From: an uncultured Coprococcus sp.
GTDB taxonomy: Bacteria > Bacillota > Clostridia > Lachnospirales > Lachnospiraceae
Direction of reading: 5' to 3'
Length of the DNA stretch: 51,378 nt
NCBI GenBank assembly: GCA_947632705.1
Contig: CANRQE010000013.1
Location: forward strand, 1-51,378
Under the pieces are notes generated by a model. That model was not told the DNA's origin and searched no databases. It was given only the letters and a program-made list of their open reading frames with translations. Position numbers and translations under genes: made by a program. Shown here piece after piece: positions 8,004 through 17,971 of this stretch (position 1 is the first letter of the stretch; every line of letters begins with the position of its first letter).

Positions 8004-11000
8004 TTAATCATTCTTCTTTACGCCAAAGGTTACTGTTTCTCCATTGATGTTCCATTCCTTGGAATAGCCGTCTACAGCTCCGCATACGATATCAGAAGCC
8101 ATAACGTCCGTTTTGATACTGTCGGCATTTCCGGACAAAATCGCCGTCACCTTCTCGTTTCCATCTGCATAAACAGTAATCTGATCCATAACCTCAAAAC
8201 CGGCTTCCTTTCTCATGGTTTGAAGCTTAGATACAATCTCACGGACAAAGCCCTCTTCTAACAGCTCCTCTGTAAGGTTGGTATCAAGAACAACCGTAAT
8301 GTGATTGTCCGCCTCGGATACATACCCCTCCATCTTCGCTGTCTCAATCAGCAGATCTTCCTCAGTCAGTACAATCTCTACTCCGTCTGTCTCGAACCTC
8401 AGAGCTCCGTCTGCCTTCAGTTCGGCCATGGCTGCATTTCCATCCAGTCCGGACAGGTATGCCCGGATGCCGTTTAACTGTTTTCCATATTTCGGTCCCA
8501 CTGTCCGAAGCTGCGGTTTAAAGCTATAAGAGGTAAATGCAGATACATCATCTGTAAATACTGCCTTCTTTACATTTAACTCATCTTCAATAATTGCAAT
8601 TTCTTCCGCTGACAGTGCCAGATCTGCTTTTATATACATAGTGCCGATCGGTTGTCTGTTCTTCACGTTTGCAGTATTTCTTGCAGCACGTCCCAGAACG
8701 ACAATCTTGAGGATTTCGTCCATTGCCGCTTCAAGCTCCGTATCTATCCGGTCCTCTTTCGCCTGCGGAAACTCACAAAGATGAACGGATAACGGTGCAT
8801 CCGGATCAATATTACGAACAAGATTCTGATAAATATCCTCTGCCATAAACGGAATCATCGGTGCTGCCGTCTCGGCAATCGTAACAAGTGCCGTATAAAG
8901 AGTCATATAAGCATTCACCTTATCCTGCTCCATACCCTTTGCCCAGTATCTTTCACGTCCCCGGCGCACATACCAGTTACTCATATCGTCCACAAATTCT
9001 TCCAACGCTCTTGTAGCCTCCGGAATCCGGTATGCCCCAAGATTTTCATCTACTGTTTTTACCACCGTATTCAGCTTGCTGAGCAGCCACTTATCCATCA
9101 GGGAAAGCTTGTCATAGCAAAGATCATGCTCTAATGGATTAAATGCGTCAATGTTGGCGTAGAGCACATAGAATGCATAGGTATTCCAAAGCGTTCCCAT
9201 AAACTTTCTCTGGCATTCAATAACCGCATCCTCATGAAACCGGTTTGGAAGCCACGGTGCAGAGTTGCTGTAAAAATACCATCTTATCGCATCCGCTCCA
9301 TACCGGTTCAAAGCCTCCATCGGATCAACCGCATTGCCCTTGGATTTGCTCATTTTCTGTCCGTCTTTATCCTGCACATGCCCGAGCACAATTACATTTT
9401 TGAACGGCGCCCGGTCGAATAACAGAGTTGAAATCGCCATCAGGGAATAAAACCATCCTCTGGTCTGATCAACGGCCTCGCTGATAAAGTCGGCAGGAAA
9501 CTGATCCTCAAAAATATCTGCATTCTCAAACGGATAATGCCACTGTGCAAATGGCATGGACCCGGAATCAAACCAACAATCGATTACCTCCGGTACACGG
9601 TGCATTTCCTTTCCGCAGTCCGGACATTGAATCGTTACGGCGTCAATATACGGCCGATGCAGCTCGATATCTTCCGGACAATTATCACTCATTTTCTTCA
9701 GTTCCTCTATAGAACCGACGGAATGTCTGCATCCGCATTCACATTCCCAGATATTTAACGGCGTTCCCCAATAACGGTTACGGGAAATACCCCAATCCTG
9801 TACATTCTTCAGCCAGTCGCCAAAACGCCCCTTACCGATACTTTCCGGAATCCAGTTTACGGTATCATTGTTCTTAACCAGCTGATCCCTGACTGCTGTC
9901 ATCTTGATAAACCAGGTATCTCTGGCATAATATATTAACGGAGTGTCACACCGCCAGCAGTGCGGATACTCATGCTCGAATTTCGGCGCATCAAATAACA
10001 GTCCCCTGCTGTCAAGATCCACCAGAACCTTCGGATCGGCATCCTTGACAAATAATCCGGCATACGGCGTCTCTTTTGTCATATTTCCTTTTCCATCAAC
10101 AAACTGCACAAACGGAAGGTCATAGTTTCTTCCCACATTTGCATCATCTTCACCAAAGGCAGGTGCAATATGAACGATACCGGTACCGTCTGTCATGGTG
10201 ACATAGCTGTCGCAGGTAATAAAATGTCCCTTTTTATTCTGGTTTTCACAGACCGGCTTTACAAAGTCGAATAACGGCTCATACTCCTTGTATTCCAGAT
10301 CCTTTCCCGTATAACGCTCCAGGATCTCATAGGCAGGCATATCCTCCTTCGCCAGTTTTCCAAGCACCTGATCTAGCAGTGCCTCAGCCATATAATAAGT
10401 ATATCCGTCTGCTGCCTTTACCTTTACATATGCTTCATCCGGATTTACACAAAGCGCCACATTGGACGGAAGCGTCCATGGAGTTGTCGTCCATGCCAGA
10501 AAATAAGCATCTTCTCCCTTTGCCGCAAATCTGACTACTGCAGAACGCTCTTTGACAGTCTTATATCCCTGTGCAACCTCATGACTGGAAAGCGGCGTGC
10601 CACAGCGAGGACAATAAGGAACAATCTTAAAACCTTTATAAAGGAGTCCCTGATCCCAGATCTTTTTCAGTGCCCACCATTCTGACTCAATAAAATCATT
10701 ATGGTAGGTTACATATGGATTCTCCATATCGGCCCAAAAGCCTACCTTTCCGGAGAACTCTTCCCACATGCCTTTATATTTCCAGACAGATTCCTTACAT
10801 TTCTGGATAAAGGGTTCCAGTCCGTATTCTTCAATCTGCTCCTTTCCATTGATGCCGAGCAGCTTTTCGACCTCCAGTTCAACCGGCAGTCCATGCGTAT
10901 CCCAGCCGGCTTTTCGTACAACCTTGTGTCCTTTCATGGTCTGGTATCTCGGAATCATATCCTTGATAACACGGGTCAGCACATGCCCGATATGCGGCTG

Positions 11001-11156
11001 ACCGTTTGCCGTCGGCGGTCCGTCATAAAATGTATAGGTCGGCAGGTCTTTTGTCTCTTCTACGCTTTTTTCAAATACCCTGTTTTCTTTCCAGAAATCC
11101 AGTACATTCTGTTCTCGCTCCACGAAATTGAGTTTGGTAGATACTTTATCGTACAT
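8004..11156 (-). CDS. ileS: Isoleucyl-tRNA synthetase, type 2 (eukaryotic-like)
   Basis: 1050-aa class Ia synthetase that charges tRNA-Ile in the cytoplasm. The HIGH motif is at residues 55-58 in NGQPHIGHVLTR, and KMSKS is near residue 602 in DGQKMSKSKGN. The editing (CP1) domain lies between them and an anticodon-binding domain follows. The HIGH-region spelling and length match the IleS2 branch (with MupA and bifidobacterial enzymes) rather than the usual bacterial type. The start is MYDKVSTKLNF at 11156, with AGAAGGGA upstream; the frame stays open to 11231, but that extension has no ribosome site. It lies 97 bp after parC on the same strand. No T-box leader is visible. Confidence 0.96.
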   Translation of the reverse strand: MYDKVSTKLNFVEREQNVLDFWKENRVFEKSVEETKDLPTYTFYDGPPTANGQPHIGHVLTRVIKDMIPRYQTMKGHKVVRKAGWDTHGLPVELEVEKLLGINGKEQIEEYGLEPFIQKCKESVWKYKGMWEEFSGKVGFWADMENPYVTYHNDFIESEWWALKKIWDQGLLYKGFKIVPYCPRCGTPLSSHEVAQGYKTVKERSAVVRFAAKGEDAYFLAWTTTPWTLPSNVALCVNPDEAYVKVKAADGYTYYMAEALLDQVLGKLAKEDMPAYEILERYTGKDLEYKEYEPLFDFVKPVCENQNKKGHFITCDSYVTMTDGTGIVHIAPAFGEDDANVGRNYDLPFVQFVDGKGNMTKETPYAGLFVKDADPKVLVDLDSRGLLFDAPKFEHEYPHCWRCDTPLIYYARDTWFIKMTAVRDQLVKNNDTVNWIPESIGKGRFGDWLKNVQDWGISRNRYWGTPLNIWECECGCRHSVGSIEELKKMSDNCPEDIELHRPYIDAVTIQCPDCGKEMHRVPEVIDCWFDSGSMPFAQWHYPFENADIFEDQFPADFISEAVDQTRGWFYSLMAISTLLFDRAPFKNVIVLGHVQDKDGQKMSKSKGNAVDPMEALNRYGADAIRWYFYSNSAPWLPNRFHEDAVIECQRKFMGTLWNTYAFYVLYANIDAFNPLEHDLCYDKLSLMDKWLLSKLNTVVKTVDENLGAYRIPEATRALEEFVDDMSNWYVRRGRERYWAKGMEQDKVNAYMTLYTALVTIAETAAPMIPFMAEDIYQNLVRNIDPDAPLSVHLCEFPQAKEDRIDTELEAAMDEILKIVVLGRAARNTANVKNRQPIGTMYIKADLALSAEEIAIIEDELNVKKAVFTDDVSAFTSYSFKPQLRTVGPKYGKQLNGIRAYLSGLDGNAAMAELKADGALRFETDGVEIVLTEEDLLIETAKMEGYVSEADNHITVVLDTNLTEELLEEGFVREIVSKLQTMRKEAGFEVMDQITVYADGNEKVTAILSGNADSIKTDVMASDIVCGAVDGYSKEWNINGETVTFGVKKND

Positions 11157-11253
11157 TTTCTTAATTCCCTTCTCTATTTCTCTATATTTTACACTAAACT
11201 TGAGTGTAACAAGTGTTGATTTATTTGTCAATTACAGGATGGGAACTTTTCCC

Positions 11254-13536
11254 TTACAGACGGAGCTTGGTGCCCTTGCTTCCGCGCTTTACGGCCTTGA
11301 TCCTGGTAAACGCCACCTCTGTTTCATTTACCGTCAGATGATCCTTTGTCGAACCGACAGCCACCTGCTCAAGCATATCGGTATCGGCAAGATTAATAAA
11401 CCGGAGACAAGCTGCGCCTTTTCCCTTTTCCGGTATTTCTCCCGCGGCAACTCGGGTATAATAGCCTTCTGCGCTTTTTGCCACAACAAACTCATCCTCT
11501 TCCACCGTTCCGATATACGCCATGCTCTCCGTCTGTTTATATGCAGAGATTGATTTCCTGCTCACATCAAATTCCGTACCGGAAACCCGCTTGGCGTCCC
11601 CGATTTTGCTGACAAACAGGAATGTCCTGCTGATAAACTGCTCCATACATCCCATGTACAGTATATTTTCAGTGCCTTCCATGTTACAGAATTCAAATAT
11701 CTGAATACCCTTGTCAGACAGCCTTCCGATCAGACCCGAACCATTATCCTTCCTCTTAACCGCATTTTTCTTTGCCTGCAGCTTAATGATATCCTGCACC
11801 TTAATGGAATACATAAGTCCATTGTCGGCGAATACGCCGATCCGCTCCGTATTTTTGCATTTAAATGCAAACCGGTAATCCCGGGTGATCTGCTCTATGT
11901 TCTTATCAAATATATTCGCATCCACAACTTTAATATAGTAGAAACGGTCTAACAGTACAGCCACCTCTGAAGCCGCCGTCTCAGCTTTCTTTACAATTAC
12001 CTCCCCACAGTCCTGAATCTTTGTCAGTCTCGGAATCGCATATTTTTTCTTTATTTCCATCATGTCTTCGATCATCTGCTGTTTCATGGCATTTTTTCCG
12101 GAAAGCAGCTTTGTATATTTCCGGATCAGCTTTTCTGCTTCGGCAAGCTCTTTTTTTAAAACATCGAGCTCCAGACCGATCAGCTTTTGCAGACGCATGG
12201 CAAGAATTGCATCTGCCTGTTTCTCCGTAAAATGCAGTTCTCTGGCATCCATCTCCGAACCTTTAAATTTGAACTTGATCTGAGAGGTGTCTCCGTGCAT
12301 CAGACAGGCTTTTGCATCCGCTACCTTCGTGGAGCCCCGCAGAATCTCAATAATCAGATCAATGACATCCACGGCCTCCAACAATCCTGATTTAATCTCC
12401 CTGACATCCTGCTGCTGCTCTAACAGCTTCGTATACTTTGTATGATAAAGGTCATATTTAAAATCCGTATAAATCTTCAGAATCTGTTTTAAGCCCATGA
12501 CCTCCGGCTTTCCATTGTGAATGCAGTTAATATTGACGCCATAGGTGTCTTCCAGACCCGCTTTCTTATATAGAATATTGATCATATTACGGATTTCTTC
12601 ATCAGAGGTTCCCTTTTTTACGTCTATGCACAAACACTCTCCGTTTTTGTCTCCCCTGTCAGCAATATCAACTACCGCCGGAAGCTCCCTGTTCCTTACA
12701 AGCTCTGCAATTGTATCCAGAAATCTTGCGGTACCACCGATCATAGTAAACGGAATTTCTGTTATACAGATACTTTTTCTGCCATATCCGATATCCCTGA
12801 CCTCAACCTTGCCGCGTACCTTCAGCTTTCCCATTCCGGTTTCGTATACACTCAACAGCATGTCCCGGGAGGCATTGATAATTCCGCCCGTTGCAAAATC
12901 CGGTCCCTGCATAACCTCCAGCAGCTCCTCTAACGTAACATCCGGATTGTCCAGATAGAGCCTTGTAGCATCAATGATCTCTCCGAGATTGTGTGTTGGA
13001 ATATTCGTTGCCATACCGACTGCGATTCCGGTCGAACCGCTGACCAGAATATTCGGCACCTGAAACGGCAAAAAGGTAGGCTCTGTCTCCGTCCCGTCAA
13101 AGTTCGGAACGAACTGATCCTTGAAAAAGCCCAGATCTTTCATACACACATCTTCCGTATATTTTGAAATCCTTGCCTCTGTATACCGCATAGCCGCGGC
13201 ACCCGAGCCGTCCACGGACCCGAAATTTCCATGCGGATCTACAAGCGGAATCGGCAGCTTCCAGCTCTGTGCCAGATTTACAAGTCCTTCATAAATAGAA
13301 CTGTCTCCATGCGGATGGTATTTACCCATTGTATCACCGACAATTCTGGCACATTTCCGGTGAGGCTTATCCGAACCTGCAAGTCCGTCCAGGGAATACA
13401 GTATCCGCCGCTGTACCGGTTTCAATCCATCCCTGACATCCGGCAGGGCCCGCTCCGTTATGACACTCATGGAATAATCCACATAGGATTGTCCCATTTC
13501 ACTTTCATAATCAACACTTAAAATTTTTTCTGACAT
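11254..13536 (-). CDS. parC: Type IIA topoisomerase subunit A, topoisomerase IV-like
   Basis: 760-aa breakage-rejoining subunit. The catalytic Tyr is in AAAMRYTEARIS. The quinolone-determining stretch GKYHPHGDSSIYEGL keeps Ser and Glu at the usual resistance positions. The C-terminal beta-pinwheel lacks a visible GyrA-box (QRRGGKG), which favours topoisomerase IV over gyrase. With ParE it would decatenate sister chromosomes. Start follows AGGACG. The partner subunit is 69 bp upstream on the same strand, so parE-parC form an operon, and ileS may be read through from it. Naming as parC rather than a second gyrA is inferred. Confidence 0.85.
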   Translation of the reverse strand: MSEKILSVDYESEMGQSYVDYSMSVITERALPDVRDGLKPVQRRILYSLDGLAGSDKPHRKCARIVGDTMGKYHPHGDSSIYEGLVNLAQSWKLPIPLVDPHGNFGSVDGSGAAAMRYTEARISKYTEDVCMKDLGFFKDQFVPNFDGTETEPTFLPFQVPNILVSGSTGIAVGMATNIPTHNLGEIIDATRLYLDNPDVTLEELLEVMQGPDFATGGIINASRDMLLSVYETGMGKLKVRGKVEVRDIGYGRKSICITEIPFTMIGGTARFLDTIAELVRNRELPAVVDIADRGDKNGECLCIDVKKGTSDEEIRNMINILYKKAGLEDTYGVNINCIHNGKPEVMGLKQILKIYTDFKYDLYHTKYTKLLEQQQDVREIKSGLLEAVDVIDLIIEILRGSTKVADAKACLMHGDTSQIKFKFKGSEMDARELHFTEKQADAILAMRLQKLIGLELDVLKKELAEAEKLIRKYTKLLSGKNAMKQQMIEDMMEIKKKYAIPRLTKIQDCGEVIVKKAETAASEVAVLLDRFYYIKVVDANIFDKNIEQITRDYRFAFKCKNTERIGVFADNGLMYSIKVQDIIKLQAKKNAVKRKDNGSGLIGRLSDKGIQIFEFCNMEGTENILYMGCMEQFISRTFLFVSKIGDAKRVSGTEFDVSRKSISAYKQTESMAYIGTVEEDEFVVAKSAEGYYTRVAAGEIPEKGKGAACLRFINLADTDMLEQVAVGSTKDHLTVNETEVAFTRIKAVKRGSKGTKLRL

Positions 13537-13605
13537 TGTATAACGTCCTCATTTCTGCAAAATTACTTTTATTGATAAATAAAACTGTCTTCAGAATTCC
13601 GGATA

Positions 13606-15507
13606 TTAAATATCCAATACCGCATCCATACTGTGCGCCTCTATATATTCTCTTCTCGGCGCAACCTCCGTTCCCATCAAAGTCTGGGTCAGGCTGTTTG
13701 CCTCTATGATACTGTTGATAGAGACCTGCTTGAGCACACGTTTTTCCGGATTCATGGTCGTATCATACAACTGATCGGCATCCATCTCGCCAAGACCTTT
13801 ATATCTCTGTATCGTAAACTTCCCTGTGTGAGTTTTTCTATAACGGTTCAACTCGTCGTCCGAATAAAGGTATTTTATATTTTTTCCCTCTCCTACCCGA
13901 TAAAGAGGCGGTATTGCAATATATATATGTCCCTCGTTGATCAGATCCGGGAAAAAACGATAGAAAAACGTCAGAAGCAAGGTCGCAATATGAGCACCGT
14001 CAACATCTGCATCCGTCATGATGATAATCTTATCGTAATTGAGCTTGCTGATATCGAAATCATTCCCGTATCCCTGCAGGAAGCCACAGCCAAATGCATT
14101 GATAAGCGCCTTAATCTCTGCATTTTCAAGCACCTTTGACACCGGCTTTTTTTCTACGTTCAGAATCTTGCCACGAAGCGGAAGGATTGCCTGATATTTC
14201 CTGTTTCTGGCGGTCTTTGCCGAACCGCCGGCGGAATCGCCCTCCACAATAAAAATCTCACATTTGGAGGCATCATTTGACTCCTGCTTTGCAAGCTTTC
14301 CGTTTCCTTCAAAAGAAAATTTATTGATATTGATCTTTGATTTTTCCAGTGCTTTTTTTCTGGACAATGAAACGGCTCTGTCCGCAATATCCTTTAACAC
14401 CTCATAATTTCTGTCGAAGTAAACGGTCAGCTGTTCTTTTACAATATCATCGACCGCTTTCGTAACATCCGTATTGGACAGCTTGGTTTTTGTCTGACCC
14501 TCAAACTGCGGATCCGGATGCTTGATGGAGATAATTGCCTGCATACCGGAACGGATATCCGCACCGCTTAAATTTGCATCCTTTTCCTTTAACAGTCCCA
14601 GCTCATTTCTGGCATAATTGTTGATCAGCTTTGCAAACGCGGATTTTAATCCGGTAACATGCGTGCCACCCTCAGGATTCGTAATATTATTCGTAAATCC
14701 GATAATATTCTCTTCCCCGTCCTCCGTCATCAGCAAAACGATATCGGCTGAAATGCCGTCCCGCTCTCCCTGAATTGCAATAACAGGAGAGGTTCTTGTC
14801 AGTCCCTCAGAGATATCCTCGACAAATGCTGACAAACCTCCCGGCTGGTGATAGACCACAGGATCCTTGCCGTCCCTTTTATTCTCAAATGTGATCGTAA
14901 GCTCCGGATTCAGATAGGCCGTTTCTTTAATTCTCTGCCGGATGGCATCTGCTTTGAATTTGACAGTTTCAAAAATCGTATCATCCGGGTACAGGGTTAC
15001 CGTTGTTCCCGTCCTTCTCTCCTTTAGCTTTGTTTTTGGAAGCAGCCCGTCCACCAGCTCTGTTGTGGGTACGCCGTACTCATAGGTGTCATGATGCAGA
15101 TATCCGTCTCTTGCAACATCTACAATCAGCTTTTTTGACAAAGCATTGACAACCGCCGAACCTACGCCATGCAGTCCGCCGCTGATCTTATAAGTATTGC
15201 TGTTGAACTTTCCTCCCGCATGCAATACGGTATATACCACCCGCTCCGCAGGAATTCCCTCTGATTCATGAATATCTACAGGAACGCCGCGTCCGTTGTC
15301 CGACACGGTAGCCGAACCGTCTTCGTTGATACTGACATAAATCTCACTGCAGTAACCTGCCATATGCTCGTCCACCGAGTTGTCAATCAGCTCCTGCACC
15401 AGATGATTCAGACCGCTTCTTCCCGTATTTCCAATATACATACCGGGCCTGAGCCTGACCGGCTCCAACCCCTTTAAAACTTCTATGTTTTTCGCACTGT
15501 AAGACAT
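13606..15507 (-). CDS. parE: Type IIA topoisomerase subunit B, topoisomerase IV-like
   Basis: 633-aa ATPase subunit. The GHKL ATP site is visible (ELIDNSVDE; DNGRGVPV; GGLHGVGSAVVNALS), and the TOPRIM domain shows EGDSAGG and DADVDGAHI. The length is that of ParE/short GyrB, without the E. coli GyrB insert. It pairs with the 760-aa subunit downstream to form the A2B2 enzyme. Ribosome site AGGAGG. Its own promoter (15561-15588) lies divergent to the thrS leader. Topoisomerase IV versus gyrase is decided mainly by the partner's C-terminus. Confidence 0.88.
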   Translation of the reverse strand: MSYSAKNIEVLKGLEPVRLRPGMYIGNTGRSGLNHLVQELIDNSVDEHMAGYCSEIYVSINEDGSATVSDNGRGVPVDIHESEGIPAERVVYTVLHAGGKFNSNTYKISGGLHGVGSAVVNALSKKLIVDVARDGYLHHDTYEYGVPTTELVDGLLPKTKLKERRTGTTVTLYPDDTIFETVKFKADAIRQRIKETAYLNPELTITFENKRDGKDPVVYHQPGGLSAFVEDISEGLTRTSPVIAIQGERDGISADIVLLMTEDGEENIIGFTNNITNPEGGTHVTGLKSAFAKLINNYARNELGLLKEKDANLSGADIRSGMQAIISIKHPDPQFEGQTKTKLSNTDVTKAVDDIVKEQLTVYFDRNYEVLKDIADRAVSLSRKKALEKSKININKFSFEGNGKLAKQESNDASKCEIFIVEGDSAGGSAKTARNRKYQAILPLRGKILNVEKKPVSKVLENAEIKALINAFGCGFLQGYGNDFDISKLNYDKIIIMTDADVDGAHIATLLLTFFYRFFPDLINEGHIYIAIPPLYRVGEGKNIKYLYSDDELNRYRKTHTGKFTIQRYKGLGEMDADQLYDTTMNPEKRVLKQVSINSIIEANSLTQTLMGTEVAPRREYIEAHSMDAVLDI

Positions 15508-15560
15508 TATTCGTCCTCCTGATCCTTATTTCATCCGTTTAGAATGAAGTGCCTACGAGC

Positions 15561-15588
15561 ATTATAACAAAAAAAAAATAGAAATCAA
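15561..15588 (-). promoter_or_regulatory. Promoter of parE-parC
   Basis: Minus strand TTGATT (15583-15588), a 16-bp spacer mostly made of T, and TATAAT (15561-15566). The predicted start is about 45 bp before the parE start codon. Confidence 0.7.
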
Positions 15589-15627
15589 AGAATTCTGTTA
15601 TTTTCTTGCCCATTCCTCTATTTTCCC

Positions 15628-15657
15628 TTGACATGACTTCTTTTTATGCATTAAAAT
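15628..15657 (+). promoter_or_regulatory. Promoter of the thrS T-box leader
   Basis: TTGACA (15628-15633), an 18-bp spacer and TAAAAT (15652-15657), directly in front of the T-box stem I. Confidence 0.65.
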
Positions 15658-15664
15658 GCAAATA

Positions 15665-15930
15665 TATCAAAGGCTATGACAGGAACAGTAAGATGACAGG
15701 ATGTATCCAGAGAGGCTTTCGCCCGGTGAAAGAAAGCTATACGGACGTTATCTGAACACCACCCTCGAGCTGTCCGTTTGAAAACGGAACGTCGATTACG
15801 TTATAATCTTATTGAGAGTCCTCTTATTTTGCCGGTTTTATATTACTGCCTGCAGAACGGAGGGAATTAGGGTGGAACCGCGAAGAACAATCGTCCCTGA
15901 TGCAGCATTTTGCTGTGTCAGGGATTTTTT
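15665..15930 (+). promoter_or_regulatory. T-box riboswitch (tRNA-Thr responsive) with terminator
   Basis: Transcribed leader that senses uncharged tRNA. The AGTAAGATGA S-turn-like segment of stem I lies near 15687. An ACC Thr specifier followed by A is at 15758-15760 (a second ACC follows directly). The invariant T-box AGGGTGGAACCGCG is at 15869-15882. A terminator hairpin spans 15894-15924 with T-run 15925-15930. When uncharged tRNA-Thr binds, the antiterminator forms and thrS is read. The long gap 15508-15993 is filled by this leader and the two divergent promoters. Confidence 0.95.
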
Positions 15931-15993
15931 GCTTCGTCCCTAATACAACATTTGTCGAAAAGACATAGACTTTCAAGAACAGGAGTAGTAAAA

Positions 15994-17961
15994 ATGAAGA
16001 TCACATTAAAAGACGGCTCCGTAAAGGAGTATGAACAGGCAATGTCCGTCATTGACATTGCAAAAGACATCAGCGAAGGACTTGCACGCGCCGCCTGCGT
16101 TGCAGAAATCAACGGAAAAACAGCTGACCTCAGAACCATGGTAGATCAGGATGCATCTTTAAACATTCTGACCTTTGACAGCGAGGAAGGAAAGCGGGCC
16201 TTCCGCCACACTGCTTCCCATGTACTGGCACAGGCAGTCAAACATCTGTATCCGGACGCCAAATGTACCATTGGTCCTTCTATCGACGAAGGCTTTTATT
16301 ATGATTTTGATATGCCTTCCCTGACCCGGGAGGATCTGGACAAAATCGAAGCTGAAATGAAGAAGATCGTAAAAAACGGAGATCCAATCACAAGATTTAC
16401 CCTTCCCCGTGCAGAAGCAATTAAATTCATGGAAGAAAAAGGGGAACCATATAAGGTTGAACTGATCAATGATCTGCCGGAAGATGCGGAAATCAGCTTC
16501 TATGAAATGGGGGATTTCACAGATCTCTGTGCGGGACCTCATCTGATGAACTCAAAATATATAAAATATTTCAAGCTGACCTCCTCCTCCGGCGCATACT
16601 GGAGAGGCAATGAAAACAATAAAATGCTGACCCGGATTTATGGGACGGCATATACCAAAAAAGAAGATCTGCAGGCAAGACTGGAATATCTTGAAAATAT
16701 CAGACTGCGGGATCATAACAGACTGGGACGTGAAATGGAGCTTTTTACCACCGTCGATGTAATCGGCCAGGGGCTGCCCCTTTTTATGCCAAAGGGAACC
16801 AAAATCATCCAGAAGCTCCAGCGTTGGATCGAAGATTTAGAGGATTACGAATGGGGATATGTCAGAACCAAAACCCCGCTTATGGCAAAATCTGACCTCT
16901 ATAAAATCTCCGACCACTGGGGACATTATAAAGAAGGCATGTTCCTGTTAGGTGAAGATGACGAGGATGAAAACGGCGTCAGCGCTTCCGGAAAAGAGAT
17001 TATGGCTCTGCGTCCTATGACCTGTCCGTTCCAATACTATGTCTATAAGGCAACACAGCATTCTTACAGAGATCTTCCTTATCGGATGGGTGAAACCTCC
17101 ACCCTGTTCCGTAACGAGGATTCCGGTGAAATGCACGGTCTTACAAGGGTACGTCAGTTTACAATATCCGAGGGGCACCTGATCTGTACTCCGGAACAGA
17201 TTAAAGATGAATTTAAAAACTGTGTCGCCCTCGCAAAATACTGTCTGGAAACTCTGGGTCTGGAAGAAGACGTTACTTATCGTATGTCAAAATGGGACCC
17301 GGATAAGCCTGATAAATATCTGGGAAGTGCTGCCGAATGGGATATTGTCCAGGACGCCATGCGTGAAATCCTGAACGAAATCGGTATTGATTATACAGAA
17401 GAAGCCGGCGAAGCTGCTTTCTATGGACCAAAGCTTGACATTCAGGCAAAAAATGTATATGGCAAGGAAGATACCATGATCACGATACAGCTTGATATGT
17501 TTCTGGCTGAACGTTTTGACATGTACTATATCAACGCAAACGGTGAAAAGAAACGTCCATATATTATTCACAGAACGTCCATCGGATGCTATGAAAGAAC
17601 TCTGGCCTGGATGATTGAAAAGTATGCCGGTGCATTCCCGACATGGTTATGCCCGGAACAGGTTCGTATTCTTCCGATTTCTGATAAATTCCTTGACTAT
17701 GCAGAGGTTGTGAAAAAAGCGCTCCGAAAAGCCGGAATTGATGTGACCATTGATACCCGTTCTGAAAAGATCGGCTATAAGATTCGGGAAGCACGTCTTG
17801 ACAAGCTTCCATACATGCTTGTGGTAGGCGCCAATGAGGAAGAAAACCATACTGTATCAGCCAGAAAACGTGGTGAGGACGGAGACATGGGATCCATGAG
17901 TATTGATGCGTTTATTGCAATTATCACAAAGGATATACAATCCAAGCAATTAAGACCTTAA
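15994..17961 (+). CDS. thrS: Threonyl-tRNA synthetase
   Basis: 655-aa class II synthetase. In order: TGS domain (1-61), editing domain with the HTASHVLAQAV motif, catalytic core with MRPMTCPFQYYVYK-type motif 2 surroundings and zinc ligands (Cys in TCPF and two His), then the anticodon-binding domain ending in EENHTVSARKRG. Start at 15994 (MKITLKDGS) behind AGGAG; the frame opens upstream inside the T-box terminator and that part is not coding. Expression is controlled by the T-box leader. A glycosyltransferase gene follows after 10 bp. Confidence 0.97.
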   Translation: MKITLKDGSVKEYEQAMSVIDIAKDISEGLARAACVAEINGKTADLRTMVDQDASLNILTFDSEEGKRAFRHTASHVLAQAVKHLYPDAKCTIGPSIDEGFYYDFDMPSLTREDLDKIEAEMKKIVKNGDPITRFTLPRAEAIKFMEEKGEPYKVELINDLPEDAEISFYEMGDFTDLCAGPHLMNSKYIKYFKLTSSSGAYWRGNENNKMLTRIYGTAYTKKEDLQARLEYLENIRLRDHNRLGREMELFTTVDVIGQGLPLFMPKGTKIIQKLQRWIEDLEDYEWGYVRTKTPLMAKSDLYKISDHWGHYKEGMFLLGEDDEDENGVSASGKEIMALRPMTCPFQYYVYKATQHSYRDLPYRMGETSTLFRNEDSGEMHGLTRVRQFTISEGHLICTPEQIKDEFKNCVALAKYCLETLGLEEDVTYRMSKWDPDKPDKYLGSAAEWDIVQDAMREILNEIGIDYTEEAGEAAFYGPKLDIQAKNVYGKEDTMITIQLDMFLAERFDMYYINANGEKKRPYIIHRTSIGCYERTLAWMIEKYAGAFPTWLCPEQVRILPISDKFLDYAEVVKKALRKAGIDVTIDTRSEKIGYKIREARLDKLPYMLVVGANEEENHTVSARKRGEDGDMGSMSIDAFIAIITKDIQSKQLRP

Positions 17962-17971
17962 GAGGAAAAAG

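Noticed and set aside
11157..11253. T-box in front of ileS
   Set aside because: The gap is only 97 bp and lacks the AGGGTGGNACCGCG element.
11254..15507. GyrB/GyrA pair
   Set aside because: The A subunit has no visible GyrA-box, so topoisomerase IV is preferred, though a second gyrase cannot be fully excluded by eye.
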